In this document: piece by piece, positions 26,113 through 33,940 of the stretch
How the letters are laid out: each line of letters starts with the position of its first letter
How positions within the stretch are numbered: position 1 is the stretch's first letter
Assembly: GCA_003132865.1 (NCBI GenBank)
Contig: PKYZ01000383.1
Coordinates: 1-33,940 of the forward strand
Length of the DNA stretch: 33,940 bases
Direction of reading: 5' to 3'
Source: Bryobacterales bacterium
Lineage (GTDB): Bacteria > Acidobacteriota > Terriglobia > Bryobacterales > Bryobacteraceae
Made by a program: the position numbers and the translations under genes
Notes under the pieces: generated by a model
What the model was told of the DNA's origin: nothing
What the model saw: only the letters and a program-made list of their open reading frames with translations
Database searches by the model: none

Positions 26113-28955
26113 CAGATACCTCCTTGTGCCGCCTGCGCATTTGACCTTACGAACGGAATCGAGTCACGGCCTTGGATATGCGCCACCAGGCTAGGCTTGA
26201 AATCCCGCGACAGGCGCAATTCGAGACGCGCCGGAACCACCTCGTTCTTGGCCAACGTATTGTGGTCCGGGTCGATCACAAACGTCCCAATGACCGTGAT
26301 GTCGGGGTTGCCCGGTATGGCATCGTTCGCCACGCTGGCATTATCAAGCAGCCGGACCTTCACTACCGAGCGCAGTGGAAAATTATCGAGGTGCCCGGTA
26401 ATGCCTTGCTCGGAGATCGCCAATCCCAAGCCTATCAATTCGACGAAGCACCGCCTGCCGGCATCCTCGATGCCGACTCGCGAAGTGGTCCGCACGAATC
26501 CGGATTCATCCAGGATCAGGACGACGCTGGCAGCCGCGCGGAACCGGTCCGGAATGCACGCGCCCTCCACCACGCACTCTTTCGGCTCGGGCGCCGGGCG
26601 GATCTGAGCTTTCGGAAAGCGCTCGGCCAGAACCTGCGCTACCAAGGGAATACTGCTGGGCTTGCCCGAGAGACGGATGTAATCAATCCCGCTGGCTTGC
26701 GAGGCCGACACGAGTTCGGCCAGGCTCGCTGCGAGAGTCTCAAGCTGCGGACGCAAGAAGGCATCCAGATCGGCGCGTTTGGGCACGATCTGTGAATGCG
26801 CAAACGGCCGGTCCTCGGGGCCCGAACGATGCCACAGAGAGAGCTTCAAATCGGGAAATAGATCCGGCTTCGCGGGCGGGAAATACAGTGCGTGATCGTC
26901 GCCGTGTTGGATCAGCAGGAGCTTGGTTTGTTCCGCCCATTGTAAGAGCCGCCCATGATTCTGCATAGCGATCTGGCGTTTGTTACCATCCGTCTCGTTG
27001 GCGGTATCGACTAACAAGGCTTCACCAGGATGGTCGGCGTCGGCGATTCGCTGGCAGCCAGCCAGACCCTGCTGGTAAACAAAGCGTGTGAGGTCCTCGC
27101 CGCCGAACCAGCGTCCCGTCGAATTGATCTGGCGCGGATAGACCGCCACAAAGCCCTCGGAGCGCCGATTGACGACTTCGAGGAGGGAAAGGTCGGTCGT
27201 GCCTCCTCCAAAGTCGAAGACCCCGACGGTGTACCGCTCTCTCTCCAACGCCTCGGGATCGATCACGAACCCGAGCGCCGCGGCCACCGGTTCCGGCAGC
27301 AGCGCGATTTCGCAGTCCTTACCGAAGGCACGGCGGACGGCTTCTTCCAGATCCATCATCTGGTCGAGTTTGAAACGCGATGGATGCGTGACCACGATGT
27401 TGCGGAAGCGAACGCCTGGCCGGAAACGTTCCGCGGCACGGCGGACTTCGCCGAGATAGTCCGAGACCACTTGCTTGGCCGCATAGTTCACCACCACGTC
27501 CGGCGAATTGTAGAAGCAGATCTCGAACAACTCATCGGTTCCCAGGCGGCGTTTGGGCGAGCGCGCGGTGCTGCGAATGACTTTGGCACTCAGGCTCAAG
27601 GCGTCGATTTCATTGCCGATCTTGACGCTGGCTATCCCGTTCGGATCCAGGTCGAGGTACTGAGTCAAGGTGGGCGTGGTAGTCGGATTCGGATTGTGGA
27701 TAAGGCGATCGACAGGTACCGGGCTGTACTGCTGTTCGGGACCTCCGAAGATGGCGCAACACGTATTGCTGGTTCCGAAGTCGATCGCCAGGATGCCGTC
27801 AAAGTCACGGATAGCCTGCACGCGCACTTCAAAGCGCAGCTTGCGAGTAACTTCCGGCAAATTTGTAGTAAGAACCAGAACTACGGGATAGCGTCCTATG
27901 CCCAGCCGCTCGGCGTCGCCTTTCCCAGCCGCATCCGTGGCGAAGTGGAAATGAAGCTGGTGCGAGTCCCCGCCCGGAATAACGATCGTTTCAGCCAGGT
28001 CCTCGGGCGGTTGCAACCACTGGCACGGTTCGCCGCCGGGCAGCAGAATATCGATGCGGCTGACTTGCAACGTGGCGTTGCCTTTTCCGGTTTGGGGATT
28101 GCCCGGCAACGAGTTCTGCAATGTGAGCGTAAGCTCGCCTGCCTGGCCGGCCCAGGCGTCAATGGCATATGCAGCTTCCTCCCAAATCCAGAGCGCCGGT
28201 GGCAGCCAGCATTCGAAGGACAGCGGCTCTACATGCGTGAACTCCGCGCAATCCACGACCAGGTTCGCCTTGTATTCCGCCGGCAACCGGACGCTTTTTT
28301 GAGTCAAAACCGGCTCGTCGACATCGATGAACACATCGACATAGGCCGACTTCCTGCCGTCGAGATCCAGCGGCAGTTTGCAGTCGGCCGGCAGCCGGAC
28401 TTTGACCCAATCGGGCTGATCCGCTGCAATTCTTTCTATAGTGACAATACCTTGCTGGGCGCCGATGCGCACCATGTTGCGTTCCAGATCGCGGTTGTCA
28501 AGCTGGATCTCGAAGCGGCACGAGTCTCGATGGGTTGTTCCCGAATAGGCCGAGATAGACACTTGGGGGGCGGGCAGCACTTCCACGGGAAGCCGCTCCT
28601 CCCCCAGGTTGGTTCGAACCACAACGGCGCCGCTGTGGTAATCCTCAGTCAGACTTAAGGTATCGATGCGAACGGTCAGGGCCGCGCTGTCGTTGGGCAA
28701 GAGCGGGAATGGCGGGCGCTTGCTACCGGCATCGATCCTGATCCAGGGAACGGAGGCCTCCACGGCATCCACTTTGATGGAGGTCGATGGCGAGCGGTTC
28801 GACAACACCAGATCCACCGGCGGCGGCAACTCCTCGACAGAAAACCGGCTTTGGGCCAGGACGGCCTGAATGTTGATGAGCCGGCGCCGGCACCAGGAGC
28901 AGAAGACGTCATCCGGTGCCAAGTCCCACAATTTGCAGTCGGGGCAAACGTTCAT
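26112..28955 (-). CDS. Hsp70/DnaK-like ATPase with N-terminal zinc ribbon and beta-rich domains
   Basis: 947 residues from ATG 28955, chosen because it overlaps the preceding stop as TAATG and opens directly into the zinc ribbon; a longer form from 28985 is possible. Cys 4, 7, 19 and 22 form the ribbon. Residues about 40-380 are Ig-like beta domains. The actin-like ATPase follows: DFGTSNT (392-398, phosphate 1), EPVAAAL (555-561), DFGGGTTD (581-588, phosphate 2), GGEDLTRFV and LSGKPSSIP (about 762-770, adenosine site). The C-terminal 130 residues are beta-rich and may replace the substrate-binding domain; no helical lid or EEVD is seen. ATPase residues look intact, so a nucleotide-switch role is likely. 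Partner identity is inferred from neighbours. Confidence 0.88.
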   Translation of the reverse strand: MNVCPDCKLWDLAPDDVFCSWCRRRLINIQAVLAQSRFSVEELPPPVDLVLSNRSPSTSIKVDAVEASVPWIRIDAGSKRPPFPLLPNDSAALTVRIDTLSLTEDYHSGAVVVRTNLGEERLPVEVLPAPQVSISAYSGTTHRDSCRFEIQLDNRDLERNMVRIGAQQGIVTIERIAADQPDWVKVRLPADCKLPLDLDGRKSAYVDVFIDVDEPVLTQKSVRLPAEYKANLVVDCAEFTHVEPLSFECWLPPALWIWEEAAYAIDAWAGQAGELTLTLQNSLPGNPQTGKGNATLQVSRIDILLPGGEPCQWLQPPEDLAETIVIPGGDSHQLHFHFATDAAGKGDAERLGIGRYPVVLVLTTNLPEVTRKLRFEVRVQAIRDFDGILAIDFGTSNTCCAIFGGPEQQYSPVPVDRLIHNPNPTTTPTLTQYLDLDPNGIASVKIGNEIDALSLSAKVIRSTARSPKRRLGTDELFEICFYNSPDVVVNYAAKQVVSDYLGEVRRAAERFRPGVRFRNIVVTHPSRFKLDQMMDLEEAVRRAFGKDCEIALLPEPVAAALGFVIDPEALERERYTVGVFDFGGGTTDLSLLEVVNRRSEGFVAVYPRQINSTGRWFGGEDLTRFVYQQGLAGCQRIADADHPGEALLVDTANETDGNKRQIAMQNHGRLLQWAEQTKLLLIQHGDDHALYFPPAKPDLFPDLKLSLWHRSGPEDRPFAHSQIVPKRADLDAFLRPQLETLAASLAELVSASQASGIDYIRLSGKPSSIPLVAQVLAERFPKAQIRPAPEPKECVVEGACIPDRFRAAASVVLILDESGFVRTTSRVGIEDAGRRCFVELIGLGLAISEQGITGHLDNFPLRSVVKVRLLDNASVANDAIPGNPDITVIGTFVIDPDHNTLAKNEVVPARLELRLSRDFKPSLVAHIQGRDSIPFVRSNAQAAQGGI

Positions 28956-31900
28956 TAGAGATCCACAGACGCCGCTTTGGTCCAAGTGTGTTTTATGGCG
29001 AAGAAGTTACCCGTCAGGGGCTTTGCTATTTCTTCCAGAGTCCCCGCTAGCTCGGCCGCCCGGTCGCGGAACTTCTCCAGGTCTCCCGTGTAAGTCTTCT
29101 CGATACTCTTGAGCTTTTCGCGGAGCACCAGGTTTTCAGTAGTGGCCTGCTCCCGGCTTTCCCCTGAGAGGGTGGTTGTCCGCAGCGGCGGATAGAGATT
29201 CTCCTGATAATACGAAACCAAGGCATAGTATCTGGCGTAGTCGTCCAATGCCTTGGCGAGTTCCGCCTCGCGCTGCCGGATCAGCCGATCCACTTGCGCG
29301 CGCAAGTTCACGTCGCGCAACAGCACGCGAACCGTTCTGTGTTCTGTTCCGAGGAAACGCTGATCCTGAGTCAATCCCACTCGTTGCTCGACGTAGAACA
29401 CGTTGTCTTCGTTGTCGTAGACAACGTGGACGACCTCGAGTAACAGGCCGAGCAGAAACGTGCGCGTAGCATCTTCTAGATCTTTGCGCTCGTCTTCCGT
29501 GAGCTCCAGGATGTCGCGAAAACGGAATTCGTTTCGATCGGCGTGGAGGTTGACGAACTTGTCCACCGACAGCTTTTCGTACGTGGGCCGCATGTCGTGG
29601 GCGGACTGCGAGTAACAGAGCGGGTAGCCGGCGGCTTCCGTGTAGAATACCACCTCGCTCTTGGACTTCAGTGGGGAGTATCCAATGGCTGGCTGTTCCG
29701 GCTTGCGGATCTGCTTGTCCAGCAGGTTCCTGAAAGCCTTGTGCCGGCCGGTCTCGTCGAAAGCGCCGTACATACCGACGAGGCAGATGAGCTTTTCCTG
29801 CCCCAGCTTGAAATTGCTATCGTTTGCGCCTTTCAACCAGAACTGGGCTTTGTTGTATAGCAGGCTAAGCTGGCCGATCTGTTCGCCGGCTGTTTTATAC
29901 TTTTCGAAAAAGAGATCCAGGACTTCAAAATCATCTCCCACCGTAGCAAAAGGCTTGGCAGTCTCGGCGAGAAACAGTTTGACGACGCCCGAGACACCGT
30001 GACGCTGTACCAGAGCGGGAAGGTCCATGACTTTGATGCCCGTTTGGTTCCCTCCGGCCAAAGCTGGGAAGTGGCTGAGGATCTCAACCGCCTGTTCAGA
30101 CACCTTGGTAATTCTGGCCGATTCATCGGCTCCGATATACTTGCGGTAGTAGCGTTCCTCGACGTCTTTGGGCTCGTACAGGAAAAGCGTGAATTCATCG
30201 TCCTGCCGCTTGGCAAACTCATCCTTGCGCCGGGTGAATTCGTCCATCAGGAGGCCCAAGGTCCTCTCCAGGTCGATAAGTTCACCCATCAAGCCCGTGT
30301 CGCCGACGCGCTCGTCGGTTTTATCGTCAAGGATATGGCCCTCTTCGCCGATCTTGACCAGAGTCACCGTGCATAGGTCTATAGCTTCCTGCCTGGCGCG
30401 AAGCTTAAGGGCGGCGATGAGGTACTCCTGCAATTCGGCAAACAGGGTTTCCGTCAGATGGTCCATAGTGCTCTGGCCGAACAGCAGCCTCGTCAGTCCC
30501 GATTCGGTCTCGCGTTCACGGATCCCGTTCAGAGCGCGTTGATACGCGTTCTGTCTGTCAGTGACTACCCGCCCAAGGTCTGCGACTTCGCGGCGGAACA
30601 GAGGCAGATAGGGATACGCGTCGTCGGTGATGATCCGACGCATCTCCTTCAGCAGCATTTTGGCGAACTGAATGCCCTTATTAGCATCGTTCACGATCTC
30701 GGCGACGGCGTCTTCCATCCCGGAGCGGATACGCTTCCCCTCCGGGGTGACCTGGCCCAGGATCTCGCGCTTGAGGAAATTCTCCTTGTTCTGCCGTATG
30801 CGCCGCGGATAGTCCCCCCACTTTTGCCAGTCCGGGTCATGGCGTTCGTCGCGGAAACTGATCAGTTGCTTGTTGATTTCAGCTTGCAGATACTCACTGA
30901 GCGGGACATTCTTGCTCTTGTGCGCACCTCTCTTGACTTCGGCCTGGAAATCCGCCGCCCAGTCTCGAACCAGCAGGTCTATCGATTTGCCAGTCGTCTC
31001 GGTCTGATAGAGCGCGTCCAAAATGTCGTTCCGTGTCGTTCGCCGGCCATCGACGTCGCTGACCCCAATGAACAGCTTCACCTTCTCCTTAGCCGGCGGA
31101 CCAAAGAAGCTTTTCAAAACCCACTCCGTCATTCCCATTTCAGGCAACTTCCCAACGGAGAGGCGCGTCATAATGTCGGTGCCGAGTTCAGCTGCGCAGG
31201 CGTGCTTGATCCGGTCGGCCGGATATTGGATCGAGGCCATTCCGAAAGCGGAATGCCGCGTGGTGAACGCCTCGGTGAGAAGACTCTTGCTCGGGTCCTG
31301 TGGGTCCAGTATTTCGGACGCGTAAAAGTTATTCAGAAAGGCGTCCAGGTTCACCCGCACGCCTCGTTTGTGGGAGGCAAAATCGGACGATCCGAAATCC
31401 TGAAAAATATTGTTCGCCACCATCTCGAACAAACTGTAGCGGCTGGCGAAGTTGATGGTGTTGCCGGTCGAGTTCGTGCTGTCTACAAGGTAGCAGTAGT
31501 TATAGGGCGGGGGCTTTAGCGGCCGCTTGTTGCGCGGCGGATAACCCTGGGTCCATTCGTAATCGAAGGGATTCTCCGGGAAAGTAAAGTGCTCCAGTTC
31601 CTTCATGGCGGCGTAGCTGTTGGCGAAAATCCGCTCGTTGTGCAACTGGAAAATGCCGGGAAAGACCAGGAATCCTACGGTTGTGACGCCCACCGCCAAA
31701 GTCTTGCAGAGATAGCCAGCGTCGATGAACATCCCGCTGCCCGTGCCGCCGGCCAAGGAGGCGACCACGTAGATATACACTCCTTTGCTCGGGTCTACCT
31801 GGATGCGGTACTTGTCCCACATGGTCGAAGGGCTCGCCATCGCCATGTTCAGGGCATTAATGATCGCGTTCTTGATCGTATCGAAATTTACAAAGAAGGC

Positions 31901-32302
31901 CAGGCGGCTATAGCCGCGAATCTGGCCCGCGCCCTCTTTGACCTGGCCGAGATCGTGCAGCGTGGGGTACCACCACGCCTTGATTCGTGGATGCTGGTTC
32001 AGGTTGCTTGTATACTTAGCGGTGTCCAGTACTATGGCATCCACCCGCTCCTGCGGAGAGAACTTGAACTCTTCCACCAACTGCGAATCGATGTGCTTGT
32101 TGGACGTGTCCGTATCGATATATACGAATTGCAGCACCGGAAAGTCGGATGGGCTGCCATAGCGCTCGAAGATTTTCTTGCGGACTTTGAGCAGCACGTC
32201 TCCGCCCGTGCCACCCAGGCCGACGAGCACTGTGGGCCTCATGTCCTCTTGCTCAATCTGCTGCTGTCTCTGGACCTCGTCGTTCAAAAGCCGGTATGCC
32301 AT
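28955..32302 (-). CDS. Tubulin/FtsZ-like GTPase (Tubulin_2 type)
   Basis: 1115 residues. The N-terminal 200 residues show a Rossmann-like start, VLVGLGGTGGDVLLKV (25-40), and the tubulin/FtsZ signature GGTGSGM (185-191) preceded by YIYVVASLA, as in the Tubulin_2 family (PF13809). A helical middle section and a coiled-coil-rich C-terminus (with a segment near 1060-1100 ending ELAGTLEEI) follow. This family is far longer than FtsZ (about 350-400) and is usually reported with membrane or remodelling partners rather than cell division. A Shine-Dalgarno GGGAG lies eight bases before ATG 32302. Its stop overlaps the Hsp70-like start. It probably binds GTP and polymerises or forms rings; this is family inference. 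Confidence 0.88.
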   Translation of the reverse strand: MAYRLLNDEVQRQQQIEQEDMRPTVLVGLGGTGGDVLLKVRKKIFERYGSPSDFPVLQFVYIDTDTSNKHIDSQLVEEFKFSPQERVDAIVLDTAKYTSNLNQHPRIKAWWYPTLHDLGQVKEGAGQIRGYSRLAFFVNFDTIKNAIINALNMAMASPSTMWDKYRIQVDPSKGVYIYVVASLAGGTGSGMFIDAGYLCKTLAVGVTTVGFLVFPGIFQLHNERIFANSYAAMKELEHFTFPENPFDYEWTQGYPPRNKRPLKPPPYNYCYLVDSTNSTGNTINFASRYSLFEMVANNIFQDFGSSDFASHKRGVRVNLDAFLNNFYASEILDPQDPSKSLLTEAFTTRHSAFGMASIQYPADRIKHACAAELGTDIMTRLSVGKLPEMGMTEWVLKSFFGPPAKEKVKLFIGVSDVDGRRTTRNDILDALYQTETTGKSIDLLVRDWAADFQAEVKRGAHKSKNVPLSEYLQAEINKQLISFRDERHDPDWQKWGDYPRRIRQNKENFLKREILGQVTPEGKRIRSGMEDAVAEIVNDANKGIQFAKMLLKEMRRIITDDAYPYLPLFRREVADLGRVVTDRQNAYQRALNGIRERETESGLTRLLFGQSTMDHLTETLFAELQEYLIAALKLRARQEAIDLCTVTLVKIGEEGHILDDKTDERVGDTGLMGELIDLERTLGLLMDEFTRRKDEFAKRQDDEFTLFLYEPKDVEERYYRKYIGADESARITKVSEQAVEILSHFPALAGGNQTGIKVMDLPALVQRHGVSGVVKLFLAETAKPFATVGDDFEVLDLFFEKYKTAGEQIGQLSLLYNKAQFWLKGANDSNFKLGQEKLICLVGMYGAFDETGRHKAFRNLLDKQIRKPEQPAIGYSPLKSKSEVVFYTEAAGYPLCYSQSAHDMRPTYEKLSVDKFVNLHADRNEFRFRDILELTEDERKDLEDATRTFLLGLLLEVVHVVYDNEDNVFYVEQRVGLTQDQRFLGTEHRTVRVLLRDVNLRAQVDRLIRQREAELAKALDDYARYYALVSYYQENLYPPLRTTTLSGESREQATTENLVLREKLKSIEKTYTGDLEKFRDRAAELAGTLEEIAKPLTGNFFAIKHTWTKAASVDL

Positions 32303-32336
32303 GTTTTACACTCCCAGGAAATCAGTCGCCCTTCAC

Positions 32337-33104
32337 TCAGGCAGTACGTCTTTGCATGCCCACCGAAACCAGCAGATGCGCCAGCCACACCGCGAACAAC
32401 AATCCGACAAACAGCCACAAACCCAAGATGCGCGGCAACAGCCACCAGTAAATCAGGCCCATGGCGAACAAGCAGATGAAGAGCGTGCCTGACCAGCATA
32501 GGGCCCGGCTCAGCTCGATGGATTTGCCGTTCTGCAACCAACGGCGGTACATGCCTCGGAAAAAGAGGAGGAACCCCATCACGGTGATCCCGAGCCATGC
32601 GATCAACCCGATCACGAGATTCGAGACGGCGACTTCCTTGCGCACGTTGGCGTGTAAAGTAATCACCCGGCCATCGTCTCCGGTGGTCATGGCCTTGTGT
32701 GAATCGGACGCGAACAGCACATTCCGGTTCGGCTCTTTATATTGCACCAGCAACTCGTAATCGATGGGCTGGTCCGCGCGATTGCTGTATACAATGAACG
32801 GGACTTCGGCGAAGCCTTCAGGACCGACGTGCTGTTGAGTTGAGAACACCGTGAACCTGTCATCGCCCAGGTTGTAAGCGAATTCATCCGCGCCCGCTCT
32901 GGCCTTCAGTACTTTGTCGGGGGGCAAGCGGCTGCTCTCCGGGTCCAGACGGGCGGACACAGCAGCGCCTTCGAGCGGACGGCCATCCAGGTCGACTACC
33001 CGGAACTTGACGCGGATTGGCTGGTACGCGGCTGGTGCCGTTTGCTGTGTCTGAGCCATGGCAGCGCAGGCCAGAGCCAGTATTCCTAGTGTCAGACGTG
33101 TCAT
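32337..33104 (-). CDS. Ig-like membrane protein with three C-terminal helices
   Basis: 255 residues from ATG 33104, chosen over an upstream in-frame ATG (33254) because AAGGAG lies five bases before it and a signal peptide (MTRLTLGILALACAAMAQ) then starts the protein. A carboxypeptidase-regulatory or Ig-like beta domain follows (RVVDLDGRPLEGAAVSARL, about 35-150). Membrane helices lie near 162-182, 201-221 and 226-247. It begins 22 bp after the edge gene's stop and ends 34 bp before the tubulin-like gene. It could anchor the cluster's machine in the membrane; no known family is recognised. Confidence 0.7.
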   Translation of the reverse strand: MTRLTLGILALACAAMAQTQQTAPAAYQPIRVKFRVVDLDGRPLEGAAVSARLDPESSRLPPDKVLKARAGADEFAYNLGDDRFTVFSTQQHVGPEGFAEVPFIVYSNRADQPIDYELLVQYKEPNRNVLFASDSHKAMTTGDDGRVITLHANVRKEVAVSNLVIGLIAWLGITVMGFLLFFRGMYRRWLQNGKSIELSRALCWSGTLFICLFAMGLIYWWLLPRILGLWLFVGLLFAVWLAHLLVSVGMQRRTA

Positions 33105-33109
33105 CTCAT

Positions 33110-33115
33110 CTCCTT
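33110..33115 (-). promoter_or_regulatory. Ribosome binding site AAGGAG deciding the start at 33104
   Basis: On the minus strand AAGGAG sits five bases before ATG 33104. The in-frame ATG 50 codons upstream lacks such a site and would place a soluble stretch before the signal peptide and overlap the preceding gene. Confidence 0.65.
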
Positions 33116-33126
33116 GTTCGCAGGCT

Positions 33127-33940
33127 TCAGTAATACCCTCCGCCAGGCGGGTTGGCGCTACGGGCAGGCGCGACTCGTGCCGTGGATAGAACCTCCAATC
33201 GATAGCTGTACACAATATCCTCGGAAGCCAGTTCAATTGAGCCGCCATTTGCAACGGACACTGGTCCGCGCTTCTTATTCACAGTAACGCCTGGCCTGGG
33301 GCGGCATTCCATTCCTCCGAACAAGCCCTTGCGCATCTCCGCAAGCGGTTTTCCCGAGGGCGCGATCTGGAAGGCCGCGTTGCTGGCCAGCGTGAAAGGC
33401 TCCTCCTGATATCCGATAAGCCGGCACTGCACGGCTCGGTGCCCTCCGGTAAGCAGCCATATCGAAGCTCCGGCTATCAGAATCAGAATGCCGGCCAGGG
33501 ACAGCCATCTCGGAATATAGTCGTAACCCACCTCGAAGCGAACCGGGATGGCGAAATCTAGACGAATTTCCTTGCTGGCCACCGACTTGGGTACGAAATA
33601 TTCGACGTTCTCCAGGTTGAAGATCGAGTGTACGGCTGCGGTGGTCGTCGGGTCGTCAAGGAATTTCAGCTTGATCTCCGGATCTCCAATCTTCATGACG
33701 AGCTTGCCATTCACCACGCCGTATCCATCCGGGTTCAGGGCGGCGAGCTTGAAAAACGACGCGCGCGGGATCTGGTCCTGTCCCTCGCCTAGGTCCAAGG
33801 TGTACACGACGTCGCTGGTGGCGCGCGGATCCACCGTGACGGTGCTGGGACTGAGGTGCGCCGACGTGTTGCCGGCGACATTGGGAAAATCGTTCGATGT
33901 CAGATCTTGCAGGCGCGTGGTCTCCACGTTGGCGTGTTCA
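33127..33940 (-). CDS. Membrane protein, N-terminus beyond window edge
   Basis: At least 270 codons; the frame is open to the window edge, and the GTG at 33927 is only the first possible start seen. A beta-rich stretch (SPSTVTVDPRATSDVVYTL, then IKLKFLDDPTTTAAVHSIFN) precedes a transmembrane helix at about 141-160 (counted from the GTG) and a second small beta domain that is Cys-poor. The last residues are GGGYY. It may be the C-terminal part of a larger protein, for example a VWA-type protein often found near Tubulin_2 genes, but no VWA motif is visible in the part present. It probably starts the gene cluster or continues a longer one. Confidence 0.6.
   Translation of the reverse strand, partial: EHANVETTRLQDLTSNDFPNVAGNTSAHLSPSTVTVDPRATSDVVYTLDLGEGQDQIPRASFFKLAALNPDGYGVVNGKLVMKIGDPEIKLKFLDDPTTTAAVHSIFNLENVEYFVPKSVASKEIRLDFAIPVRFEVGYDYIPRWLSLAGILILIAGASIWLLTGGHRAVQCRLIGYQEEPFTLASNAAFQIAPSGKPLAEMRKGLFGGMECRPRPGVTVNKKRGPVSVANGGSIELASEDIVYSYRLEVLSTARVAPARSANPPGGGYY

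Noticed and set aside
27030..28658. 542-codon open frame opposite the Hsp70-like gene
   Set aside because: Antisense shadow of a GC-rich gene; the minus-strand protein has clear ATPase motifs and this frame has none.
30458..31519. 353-codon plus-strand frame opposite the tubulin-like gene
   Set aside because: Antisense to a protein with a clear tubulin signature; no features of its own.
1..33940. CRISPR arrays
   Set aside because: No regularly spaced identical short repeats were seen; the only regular repeats are coding Ig units.

Overview
The window is GC-rich bacterial DNA. It most resembles Acidobacteriota (Bryobacter/Solibacter-like). The hints are a Ser/Thr kinase fused to a PD40-type propeller, a giant He_PIG Ig-repeat secreted protein, alanine- and proline-rich secreted proteins and the general protein style. 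This placement is inference from protein style; no rRNA is present to confirm it.

Layout. (1) Bases 1-380 hold no gene I can support. (2) Bases 381-7211, minus strand, form a short operon: an invasin-like Ig membrane protein, a 1729-residue secreted Ig-repeat protein and a Rossmann-fold epimerase-like protein. (3) Divergent from it, 7265-9001 encodes a membrane-anchored JAMM/MPN-like protein that has lost one metal-binding His. (4) Bases 9128-11036 hold a decayed AbiEi/AbiEii-like type IV toxin-antitoxin pair, with a perfect palindrome just upstream. (5) An intact tRNA-Pro(TGG) lies at 11080-11156. A 99-bp direct repeat covering its 5' half and upstream flank recurs at 17147-17246. Between the copies lies about 6 kb of accessory DNA: a tyrosine-recombinase C-terminal remnant, a Ser/Thr kinase with propeller, an IS21 istB tail joined to a truncated SDR gene, and a YhcG-type PDDEXK nuclease gene with one internal stop. 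(6) Bases 17247-20819 are a remnant of a conjugative or mobilizable element: a trbI/virB10 scrap, a small ORF, a DUF3363-type relaxase, a 47-codon ORF and an ArdC-like protein. (7) Bases 20861-33940, minus strand, form one tightly packed gene cluster that continues past the window edge.

The cluster in (7) is the most interesting part. In transcription order it encodes: a membrane protein (truncated by the window edge); an Ig-like protein with three membrane helices; a tubulin/FtsZ-like GTPase (Tubulin_2 type) with the GGTGSG signature; an Hsp70/DnaK-like ATPase carrying an N-terminal zinc ribbon and beta-rich domains; a membrane-anchored coiled-coil protein ending in a GrpE-like beta domain; a zinc-ribbon pseudokinase-TPR membrane protein; and a membrane-anchored D-aminoacylase-like amidohydrolase. 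Four of the gene junctions are stop/start overlaps or gaps under 10 bp. A cytoskeletal GTPase, a chaperone-type ATPase and a membrane-tethered exchange-factor-like protein in one operon suggest an envelope-associated machine in which an Hsp70-like switch acts on, or is recruited by, a tubulin-like filament or ring. The individual domain calls come from visible motifs; the joint function is inference.
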